This document shows positions 49,645-58,700 of a stretch of 64,000 bases of DNA, in pieces. Location of the stretch: assembly GCF_965638725.1 (NCBI RefSeq), contig NC_134958.1, forward strand, positions 20,987,964-21,051,963, given 5' to 3'. The notes beneath the pieces were generated by a model, which had not been told where the DNA came from, did no database searches, and saw nothing but the letters and a program-made list of their open reading frames with translations. Position numbers and translations under genes: made by a program. How positions within the stretch are numbered: the stretch's first letter is position 1; each line of letters opens with the position of its first letter. Source of the stretch: Aptenodytes patagonicus (taxonomy: Eukaryota; Chordata; Aves; Sphenisciformes; Spheniscidae).

Positions 49645-52600
49645 GTAAGGGGTGGGGCCGCGGGAGCGGGCCGCGGCTCCGAGGTAGCGGTGGCGGCGGG
49701 GCGGGGCGGGGCGCTCCCGCGGCGGCCGGGCCGACGCGGTGCCTCCGTGGTGTGTTGCAGCGTGTGCCGGCTGTGGAGGGAGTGCGCCCGGCGGATCCTG
49801 CGGGCGCGGCAGCGCGTCGCCTGGGTGTCGGCGCTGGAGCCGGGCCCCGCCGAGAGCCACGCGCTGGTGCGCGCGCTGGCCCGCGAGCTGGAGGTGGGTG
49901 CGCGCGGGGGCCTGGCGGGCACGGGCCCCCGGGGCGGGCAGGGCCCCTCGGCGGGCACGGGCCCTCGGCGGGCACCGGCCCCCGGGGCGGGCAGGGCCCC
50001 TCGGCGGGCACGGCCCCTCGGCGGGCACGGCCCCCCCGGGGCGGGCAGGGCCCCTCGGCGGGCTCAGGGCCCCTCGGCGGGCACGGCCCCCCCGGGGCGG
50101 GCAGGGCCCCTCGGCGGGCTCAGGGCCCCTCGGCGGGCACGGCCCCCCCGGGGCGGGCAGGGCCCCTCGGCGGGCACGGGCCCCCCGGGGCCCCTCGGCG
50201 GGCGCAGGGCCCCTCGGCGGGCACGGCCCCCCCGGGGCGGGCAGGGCCCCTCGGCGGGCGCAGGGCCCCTCGGCGGGCACGGCCCCCCCGGGGCGGGCAG
50301 GGCCCCTCGGGGCGGGCAGGGCCCCCCGCCGGGCCGGCGGCGGCCGCCGTCGCCGTCGCGCTGCGGGGAGGGCTGGCGCCAGCAGCCGGGGCGGAACGGG
50401 GAACGGCTTTCCTGGGTTTCTCCTCCCGGCCCTGGTTCGGGAGCCTCGCTCCCTCCCGCGGAACGGGGCCTCGCGGAAGCGGTTCAGTAGCACAGGCCTG
50501 CGGCTTCTCCCGTCTCTTTACAGAAGGTGCACGTGCTGCCGCAAACCGTGCTCTACATAGCGGACGCAGAAACGTTCAGCGGGCACGAGGAGTGCCACGA
50601 GCAAAAGAAAGGTAAACCTTGGACTAACCCGCTCCCGCTTCAAGAAGCGCCTGGGACGCAAGCACAGCGCGTAGAGGAAAGTCAGCTGACAGGGAGTTCT
50701 CCGAGTCTGAATTTCAAGGGAAAGTAAAGCTTTTGCGAGAACCGTGACCGCATAGTTTTACATTTGTGATATGAAACGCAGCTCGTAGATGTACGGCACG
50801 CTACATAGACGAGTTCCTTTCCCTTTCGCTGGAGGACATTGATTCTGTTTGCGTGCCGGTAGTCCTGTGCTCTTACCGATTAGTACAGATTTGCATGTTG
50901 TTAACAGGGCGGCCACTGATGGGCAGCATTGGTTAAAAAGGATGGGACCGACTGCAAGGTTTGTTCCAGTACCCTTCAGAACAACTAATTTTTTATCTCT
51001 CTCTGCTTTTCTTTCCTCTTGTTTTTAACAGCCAGGAAAAGAAACAGTAAGGAAACGGCAATTGCGCTCGAAAAATTGTTGCCAAAGCGATGTCAGGTTC
51101 TTGGACTGGTCACCCCAGGGATTGTAGGTAGGAGGAAAACGTGTGATTTTGTGAGAGACCAGCTTGAAGGTGTCCAGTGTATCGCACATCTCTTCCGGTT
51201 CCTGTTTATCACAATTTTGTAGGTTTTTGAAAGCGTAGTCCTGCAGACTGACGGGAGAGTTCTCATAGCGAGTACCATGTTCACCCACCTTGCTCGGCAC
51301 TAGCTTAAATTTTAAGGAGTTCATAGTGTCGTGGCTAAGTTAGGTAGGGTTTAAATTCTCACTTTATTTGATGCAGTTATAATTAAAAGGGTTGATTTAA
51401 CTGAGCAGGCAGCTTATTGCAGTTTTCCCTGGCACCTTAGTGTAATTATTGAACGTTTCTTGGATTTATCTATATTTTTCAGAGTCACGTTGTGACTAAT
51501 TGCACAGGATGTCCTCGGTACGTACTCATTTGTTATGGTCTAGCAGGAGCCATACGCAGTAACTATGGAAAATTCACAGCCTCCGTTGGCAGTCTTTTTC
51601 TAGTGCTTCACTTTTTTATCGTTAGAAAGTTTTTTCCTAGTTTCTCACCTTGAATTCTGTTCCTACAGCATAAGTGGGGTATTTGATTGTTGTCGCTAGC
51701 GTAATTCCATAATGTGCTCCCAATATTTGCGTCTGTTTGCTTTATACTGTCATCACGTGTATAACGTTACACACGCTTGTGTAACACCTTTCCCCGTTTC
51801 ACTTCTGGTCCTTAAAAATCGGAGTATGTTTGCGTACCTGCAGAAGTTGGCAGGAAGGCTTGAGACAGCTGCATTGCACAATGCTTGTTTTCCAACTGAT
51901 CTGTGTTCGGTGTGGCTGGGGGGAAACGGCCACGTATATCCATGTCCTTTGTCCAAAGTGACCTCAGCGTGATCTATAGCCAGTAGCGTTCCTACATGCT
52001 TCATCTTGCCGAAACGTCAACAAAAAACCCCACACCGGTTGTCAATTAGATATGTTGCTATGGAAATGAGCTGTCAGGTTTCACATTGTCTGAGCTGTTC
52101 TGCCTCTTCAACCTGTGTGACAGCGTAGACGGAAGTTAATAGAATCACTGACCACAAGATGTCTGGTTTTGTATCTTTGTAGTTACCCCTATGGGTTCGA
52201 GCAGCAATCAGCCTCAAGAAATTGAAGAGGGCGAAGCTGGGTTTGCTCTGTTGTTTCCCAAAATCGATGGGGTGAAAATTCATACCTTCCATTTTTCAAA
52301 AGACTTGAAGAACAGGGTCTTTGATGAAAGTAAATTTGCTGAAGCAGGTACGTCTCTGTTCTCCCCTCCATTTGGGCTTTTGTGAAGTGCTGTATCGCTC
52401 TTTTAGGCGCCAGCGTGGAAGCAACGGCTTCTGTGCGAACTCCATTCGTAGAGCACGCTGTGGCACTCTAGGGCTGCAGCTGGTCATTACGCATCTCTGT
52501 TCTTCCCATTCCCTGGAGTATTAAGATTAAGTTATCCTGAGCGTTGATCTCAGATTTCTTCAGGTTCCAAGTGGAGCTGTTCAGAGGGAGCTGTTAGGTT

Positions 52601-55174
52601 TTGAGCAACCTCTAATTGGCTTAAAATCACGATAAATGAGTTTGCGCCATCGGGAATGATTCCCATCGCTACGGTTTAGAAATGAGTGGGGAGGAACTGC
52701 TTCTCTTCTTCCCAAAATAACCTTGCATTTAGATCCGAAGTCAGGTGGCGTAGCAAGGAAAGGTAGAATGGAAGACCGCATCTTTCGATAAATACAGTTC
52801 ACGTTCCTCACATTGTGTCCTCAGCAGGGTAGATCATTTACAAAGAGTAATATAACGAGTTTTTTCTTGAGTCTTCTAGGAACCTGGGAGTTTCTGCCTT
52901 GGGATAAGAACTGGCTGATGTATGTAATGTATTTAATTTTCAGGTAAAGCTATTTACTGCGTTGTGGTTCTTGTTGAATAACTTACACGGTCAGTTCTTA
53001 CCTGTAAAAGGATGATGAAGGCTGCCAAGTAAAACTTAAGAGTTGTGCCTTCAGAGGCTGTGGTAAAACTCAGATGCTCTGCTAAAGAAGTTGAAAGCTG
53101 GAGGAAGCAGATGCTTGGTTCTTGCTAGGTTCTTTTCAGAAATTCTCACTTACGTGGGGAATGCTGCCCAGCTCCTGAATGCCTGGGCAACTTGTGTCTT
53201 GTTTTCCCAACTGCAGCAATGGAAAGCCGTTACTAAAGGTGTGATGTATTATTTGAGGAGAGACTAGGACAGTTGGACTTCAGGGGTCAGGATTTAAAAG
53301 TAAGAGGACTGGTGTTTGTGTTTTGGTTTGTAGGTCTGAAGAACAACCCAGATCTCCGGGTGGTTCTTCTGTTTGGCTACAACTCCTGGAAGTCTGGAGC
53401 AACTCGATTTCTTCATCAAATAGTCAATCCTTTGAATGAGAAAAGTATCATCCTGGCTGGGGGACAAGTGGAGAGCTTTACATCGCTGACCTCTGAGAAG
53501 TAGGTATCTCTTTCAAGGTAAATTGTAAAGAAGATTTAAAATGGGAGAAACGCTGCAGAAGCCATAGCCTTTTAGTTATGTCATATTAGAAATGCCCATT
53601 AAGAGTAGTAAAATGCTATTTTTTTTAAAGAGAATAAAAGTCCAACTGCTACACTGTGATCTAGCCAGAAAAGCTGGAAGCTTTGCATGACTGTGTTAAA
53701 AATTGGATTCTGGAAACCTGGCGAGGAGAAACCTGCTGCGAAGGAGGTTTCCAGCTTCAGATACCCTATGTGTGTTTATTGCAGTCTGCGTTTACCCTCT
53801 GGCTTGCAGATAAATTGTCACTCACTGTGACAGAGACCATTTACGTGAACGTTTTGTTTCTGTATCAGCCTTGTTTTGGTTCACATTACAGAGCAGTAGC
53901 TGAACACACAAACAGGACTGTGCCCCAGGAGCACACCTATAATATGTTACCAAAGGACGTGGTACTCACAGGACCGGGCTAGATCTCATCTAGCTTAAAC
54001 CCCTTCCCTCCGCTAGGATCCTGCAGGGCAGGTTTGGGCTCCGGCTGCTCCAGCTGCTCTGCTGCACAGGGAGAGCCCTTGGTGCTGTCTGATTCGCGGG
54101 TGCTGGTGCATCCTCGCTGGAGCCTCCTGTGCTGGGGTGTGCAGTGCAGACGTTGCCGCGGGCTCCTCTCGTGCTAGTGTAGGTCTGGACTCCATAGTAA
54201 TACCAACATTTTTCTTGCACATGATGTATGCCAGCTGCACCATTACTCCAGATAAGAGAGCTGACCGTATATTAAATGATTGCTAATAAAGCCTGAGTAG
54301 GTAAGTAGTAAAACCAGTGTGTCCTGGCCAACCAAGGAGTCTTAAAGCAATGTGAATCTGAAGCCATTACTGACTGCTGCCCTGGTTTGATGTGTAAATG
54401 CTGAGTATCTTTGCTTGTCTTAAGTTTAACAGTTTAGTTGGAATTAGAGAGCTGTGACGTCCACAAACTGCTGAATGTGGCATGTGCCAGAGGTAGCCTA
54501 AGGGTAGGCTTATGCTTAATCCCTGGTAACAGATGTGAAAGTTTTTCCTTGTGAAAGGTTGCTAAAAAAAAAAAAAGAGGGTTGCTAAAATTTGAAGGCT
54601 TTGGTTTGCTTTTTAACTACGGGTGGCTTTCAAAATCACTAGGATGTTGGTCTGCTTTAAAATCTACTTTTGCCACAGCAGTTTATTCGGGTCGGAAGTG
54701 GTCTCTCTGGAACGTTCTCTAACTCGGTGCCTGTTGCCTTTCAGTAACAATGCCCAGCCCGGGGATGCCTGCGGTGTGGTTGGGCTGGCTTTCAGCGGTC
54801 CCCAGATCCAGAGCGCCACTGTTTTGTTAGACCAGGATGTAGCTGATGAGAGGACAGCAGAAGCCGCCATGCAGCGTCTCAAAGCAGCAAACATCCCCGA
54901 GCGTAACACCATCGGCTTCATGTTTGCCTGTGTTGGCAGAGGATATCGGCATTATAAAACCAAAAGGAATATGGAAGCAGATGCATTTAGGAAGTTTTTT
55001 CCAAACGTTCCCCTCTTTGGCTTTTTTGGACATGGGGAAATAGGATGTGATCGAATAGTTACTGGGAATTTCGTATTAAGAGAATGTAATGACATAAAGG
55101 ATGACCTGCTTCATGGTTATACTACCGTTATGACTCTTATTCATCTTGGTTCGACTAAAGCAAACCAAGTGTAA
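49541..55174 (+). CDS. FBXO22: FBXO22, F-box only protein 22 (complete, 7 coding exons)
   Basis: Substrate receptor of an SCF (SKP1-CUL1-F-box) ubiquitin ligase; the mammalian protein targets histone demethylase KDM4 proteins among others. Exons: 49541-49644, 49761-49893, 50524-50611, 51032-51127, 52183-52347, 53334-53499, 54745-55174. They total 1182 bases, 393 residues, stop TAA at 55172-55174. All introns are GT-AG with matching phases. The F-box spans about residues 9-50 ([18 protein letters not shown], then CVCRLWREC), followed by a FIST-type N and C domain to the end, with [13 protein letters not shown] near residues 342-354. The human protein as I recall it has 403 residues. This one is about 13 shorter at the N-terminus and has four extra C-terminal residues (ANQV). 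The ATG at 49541 lies in the context ggccATGg and the frame runs directly into the F-box. The gene sits about 2 kb after the UBE2Q2 stop, same strand. Confidence 0.97.
49761..49893 (+). CDS. FBXO22: FBXO22 coding exon 2
   Basis: Acceptor tgtgttgcag, donor gtgggt, 133 bases. It encodes [20 protein letters not shown] and continues to RALARELE: second half of the F-box and linker. Very GC-rich; the 56-bp minisatellite starts about 20 bases after the donor. Confidence 0.93.
49894..50523 (+). other. FBXO22 intron 2
   Basis: 630 bases, about two thirds of it the 56-bp minisatellite. The remainder is GC-rich up to the pyrimidine-rich acceptor cccgtctctttacag. Confidence 0.85.
49912..50335. repeat. 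G/C-rich 56-bp minisatellite in FBXO22 intron 2
   Basis: Unit built from two short modules: one around cccctcggcgggc, the other around ccccccggggcgggcaggg. The C7 run recurs at 50031, 50087, 50143, 50227 and 50283, i.e. at exact 56-base steps with one 84-base step where a module was gained or lost. The first part (49912-50030) holds more diverged copies. Stops are absent in most frames because the unit has almost no A or T. Confidence 0.9.
50524..50611 (+). CDS. FBXO22: FBXO22 coding exon 3
   Basis: Acceptor tctctttacag, donor gtaaac, 88 bases. It encodes [20 protein letters not shown] and HEECHEQKK: the start of the FIST-type region. Confidence 0.95.
51032..51127 (+). CDS. FBXO22: FBXO22 coding exon 4
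   Basis: Acceptor gtttttaacag, donor gtagga, 96 bases. It encodes [20 protein letters not shown] and [12 protein letters not shown]. Confidence 0.95.
   Translation, partial: PGKETVRKRQLRSKNCCQSDVRFLDWSPQGL
52183..52347 (+). CDS. FBXO22: FBXO22 coding exon 5
   Basis: Acceptor tatctttgtag, donor gtacgt, 165 bases. It encodes [20 protein letters not shown], then [18 protein letters not shown], up to KFAEA. Confidence 0.96.
53334..53499 (+). CDS. FBXO22: FBXO22 coding exon 6
   Basis: Acceptor ggtttgtag, donor gtaggt, 166 bases. It encodes [20 protein letters not shown] and continues to [14 protein letters not shown]. The GT at 53500 is the only donor that keeps the frame; the next one (53503) would include a TAG. 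Confidence 0.93.
54745..55174 (+). CDS. FBXO22: FBXO22 last coding exon
   Basis: Acceptor tgttgcctttcag, 430 coding bases, stop TAA. It encodes [19 protein letters not shown] through the FIST C part to the C-terminus GSTKANQV. It contains the cysteine in FMFACVGRG (codon TGT 54929-54931, residue 313) that matches human Cys326. Confidence 0.95.
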
Positions 55175-55177
55175 ATA
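55170..55177 (+). promoter_or_regulatory. Pumilio response element overlapping the FBXO22 stop codon
   Basis: TGTAAATA matches the Pumilio consensus TGTANATA exactly. It begins two bases before the TAA stop. Confidence 0.35.
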
Positions 55178-55735
55178 TGTTTTTGATGCTTCAGTGAGCT
55201 GTTCGTTTCATTCCAGAAAGCTGAGAAGTCTGGAAGAGTGGACATCTTGCAATCAAAGCCCCTTCCAAAACGTAAACATCACTTTGGTAATATTATCGAA
55301 CCTTGTAGTTGGGATAGAGTTTAATATAATAGCTGCGAGAAAGCTTTGCGTTTTGTGTAATCCCCTGTACACATCAGAATTGCAGGTAAATGATACTTGA
55401 TGGCAATTCTGCAATTGAAGAAAGCCTCTTTCTTCCAAAATGAGAATGGTTTGCACAAATGGCAGTTGGAGTCCAAATATAAACATGTAGAAAGAAACAG
55501 TACTTTGATGTGCTCTATTTATGTATGTAAAAGAGTCTAGAAAAACTACTGATGCATACTGAAATGCTGATGCATAAAATCCACCATTTCCTGGGTTTTA
55601 TTTCAAGAGAGATGCGCAACCTGCCCAGACTTGAGTCCTATTTACGGAACTGAATGGTTTTACTAGATAAAATGAATGAAAATCTTTAGAGAAAAATAAC
55701 AAAGTGCTCATTAAATAAAGATGAAAATACATAAA
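55175..55735 (+). other. FBXO22: FBXO22 3' untranslated region
   Basis: AT-rich non-coding sequence after the stop, ending at the first AATAAA (55714-55719) plus about 15-20 bases. A Pumilio-type octamer TGTAAATA (55170-55177) overlaps the stop codon. Confidence 0.7.
55714..55719 (+). terminator. FBXO22 poly(A) signal
   Basis: AATAAA in ttaaataaagatg, 540 bases after the stop. It is the first canonical hexamer on this strand after the CDS. Confidence 0.7.
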
Positions 55736-55739
55736 AGTA

Positions 55740-58700
55740 CCTTGCCTTCTATTCTTAGAGAAAAAGCTCTGCTTTAAAGAGGTGTCGTCCAGTTACAAGC
55801 TCAACTTGTCTCACCGTCTTGAACTGAATTTCAGTTGTCTTAACTATCTGGTTTAGAATAGTACCTGCTACTTCGTGTGTACCAGCAATTTCAGTCTTTG
55901 TGTATTTAAGTTTACACAAACAAAATGCACTCGTTGCCTTTTCTTTTAGATTCTCTCGTAGCGCGATGCTCTCTGTCATAAACCTTTAAATCCAGAGTGC
56001 AAAAAACTAAGACTACCTGGTACCTTTAAGTGCCTTTAAAAAGTTTCTTGCTTTTTAATTTGAAGTCGTGGGGCACGCAAGATCTGGCTACGTTCTGTTT
56101 ATATAAAGCCTTTAAACAAGACTTGTGCTTTTGCATGTTTTTCCCATGCTTCTACATCAGTCACCTGTTTTGATTGCTGCAGACGGAATGCAGCATCGCA
56201 AAGTTCAAGTAAGTGAATGCAGCATAGTCTCAGTATAGCTAATAATATATTTGCTCCCTTTTAAATTCTTTCCTCCCTTTTATTTTCACTTAGTAATAGA
56301 ATGACAAGAAAATAAGATTAATTTTGCACCGGTTCACCACACTTCTAAATGCCAAATCAGGCAGCTGGCCCACTTCCAGTGTAGTAAAAAGAAAATACTT
56401 AGCTGTATGTTGTACAACAAAATAACACTATTTTGCTTTAAATGTACCGACCAAGACTACAGTTGCCAACTTTTTGTCCGTGTCTAGTTAAAACTTTTCC
56501 TGAACCTGGCCTAACGAGCTAGGGCACAGGCGTATCTGTCCTCAAGAGTTAAGCGTTGGTTTCAGCGGGTGCTGAGGACAGACGGCACTTTCCCACGGCT
56601 GTGTTGATGATGGTTTTTTTAAATTAGAAGACAGAGGATGAGCTGTGAACTCCCAGTGGCCTTCTAGGGATAGGAGATTAGTAAGTGTAGGTGTGACTTG
56701 GAAAACGTTTAGTTACTGCATTTAGAAGGAAAGGTATTTGGAAATGGAGTATGCTTGAATTTTAAGAGAAGCCTCTCAGTGGGAGGTGGATTCATGTTTT
56801 CTTTTCAGTGTAACCAGAATGTCATGTTTGGCCCTTTCTGTCTGCATAAGTTACGTGTTTAACAGGAGGCAAAGAAAATGTTTCTGTAACACGGACAGGA
56901 TTCCTGTAGCTGTTAGCGTGAGTTAGGGCTAGTCAGCATTGCTGCTAGCATAAGCCCGTGAACTTTTAACTTTTTGCTGTAGTAGAAGTAGATAAGTATG
57001 ATCAACCAGGTGTCCTGAACTGCAGTGCAAACATGTCCAGAAGTGTCCGAAGAAGCAGATGGTGAGCTCCAGCGATGGTGCAGCAACACAGGAAATGAGA
57101 GTGTGGTTTGAAGGGGCCGATCGTCGGTGAGGTCCTGTAGCTGCGGACACTTCAGAGGTAAACATAGTCCAGAAAAGATGCTGGAGCGGGAACCCCAAGA
57201 GCCTGCACCAGAGTCCAGGATCACCTCTCCAACCTCAGGGAGTGGGGATGAGCCCAGGGGACCCCAGAACCATGCACCGCATGGCTGGAACCGCTACGCT
57301 GTCTCTGCCAGAGCGCATCATGTCTTCCAAGTGAAAGGGAAGTGGTGTAATTGATAAAATTGCAACATCTGTGATTAAAGCATTTTGCTAGGCAAATTCA
57401 TTTTGCCTCCACACTATCATTTGCTCTTCAACCATGTTAACTCCTGAGTGAAACCAAAATATATCTGCTTAAAAGGTGCACGTACCAAAAGACAGTGCGA
57501 TAATTTGTACCTCTGTCACTCAAAAGATAACCATGAGGTTTTAAAAGTGGACAAAGTTAGTTAAATGACTATCCAGCAATTGAGGCAAATGTGAATAGCA
57601 GGACTGCTCTAAAGATAATTATCTGCAGTTACGGTGCTGATGGTAGTATGTTTCCAGCAAGAGAATATAGTCCCTAAGTGACCACAACTGGATTTTGCTT
57701 TTGTTAAGAAAAAAAGAAAACCTTCAAAGTCGCAAGACCTGCAGGGAGGAGTGATGGTTTTGCTGACAAAAGGTAAAAGACGTTATTTTTTCCCCATCTT
57801 TTGAATGTGAATAATGTTTTGTTACACATTTTTTCTTAATGCGTGTTTCAATTAAGTGAACTGTAGGTTTCAAAAGTACAAAAAATAATAGGCAAGCGGT
57901 GTGACGTATAACCTCGTACTTGCACAACCAAAACGGCAATTGCCAAACATAAAACTATTACTATAATTTTTATTTTAAAATTACTAATCCAAAACCCCCC
58001 TCATTATAGGATGTTTCTATAATGTGCAGTTGTAAGAAAGCAAGAATAATCTGATACAGAGGAGCCAAATTATGCTAAATTGTCACAACTGTACTGCCAG
58101 AAAGCAATTTCGGTTAAAGTCTGCATAAAACTGCAAAGATAGTGAACTTGGGTTTCGTTACTCTCTGTGTCAGATTTGTTTTGGCCCAAGTTAATATTGG
58201 AACAAGCCTTGTTTTAACAGATGAATGAGTCAGACTGAATCATGCCCCCTTGGCAGGGAACAGTAAACCAAAATACGTAAATGATAGAGCCAAACTTTGA
58301 CTTTCAGCGTGCAGCAGAGGAGGCTGAAAGAATGTTAAACCTCAGACTAAATTTTGAGAAAACAAATGGTTACATACAATGCTTAATTAATTTTTAGTTA
58401 AAAAGTCTACCTCAAAACTCACTCAGTGTCATTACCTCCTCTTAGTTTATTTTTGTCTTTCTAAACATGGAGAACTTCTTTCTACTAGAAGTAACTCTGT
58501 AGTAGTGTTCATCATTTTTCATATAAGACACTAACTTTGGTATCGACCTAAGTTTTCTGAACCCCTAGCGTCTGGCCAAATGAGAAACAAGTTAAAAAAC
58601 ATTTGCCATTCAGATGCCTGCTTCTGTTTTACTCAGTGGAATGATACAGGAAAATAAAGTTTGAGGTCTGGAAGTTTGCATAGTTAGAATTTACAAAGAT

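Larger units (their letters stand above)
49100..50640. promoter_or_regulatory. CpG island with the FBXO22 promoter
   Basis: Base composition changes abruptly from AT-rich to very GC- and CpG-rich near 49120 and back near 50640. It covers the first three FBXO22 coding exons. GC boxes (ggggcggggcggggcg near 49697) and an ETS-like ccggaac near 49449 are visible. No TATA box is seen before the ATG at 49541, which fits a housekeeping CpG-island promoter. The exact transcription start cannot be read. Confidence 0.75.
50612..54744 (+). other. FBXO22 introns 3 to 6
   Basis: Introns 50612-51031, 51128-52182, 52348-53333 and 53500-54744 (420, 1055, 986 and 1245 bases). No repeats or further genes were recognised. 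Intron 6 contains an A12 run (54565-54576). Confidence 0.75.

Noticed and set aside
49912..50335. Could the regular array be a CRISPR?
   Set aside because: Units are contiguous without unique spacers, in a vertebrate intron: a minisatellite.
48970..50493. Minus-strand 507-codon frame over the FBXO22 promoter and first exons
   Set aside because: It is open only because the CpG island and the 56-bp minisatellite lack A/T-containing stop codons. The product is a Pro/Arg/Gly/Ala repeat, and the opposite strand carries well supported FBXO22 exons.
49288..50615. Plus-strand frames of 400, 273 and 287 codons in the CpG island
   Set aside because: They run through the minisatellite in several frames at once; 56 is not a multiple of 3, so the frame rotates from unit to unit. 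Exons 1-3 of FBXO22 account for the real coding here.
54623..54744. Extension of the last FBXO22 exon upstream to an ATG at 54623
   Set aside because: A strong acceptor at 54744 and phase agreement with exon 6 place the exon start at 54745. The upstream open frame is intron.
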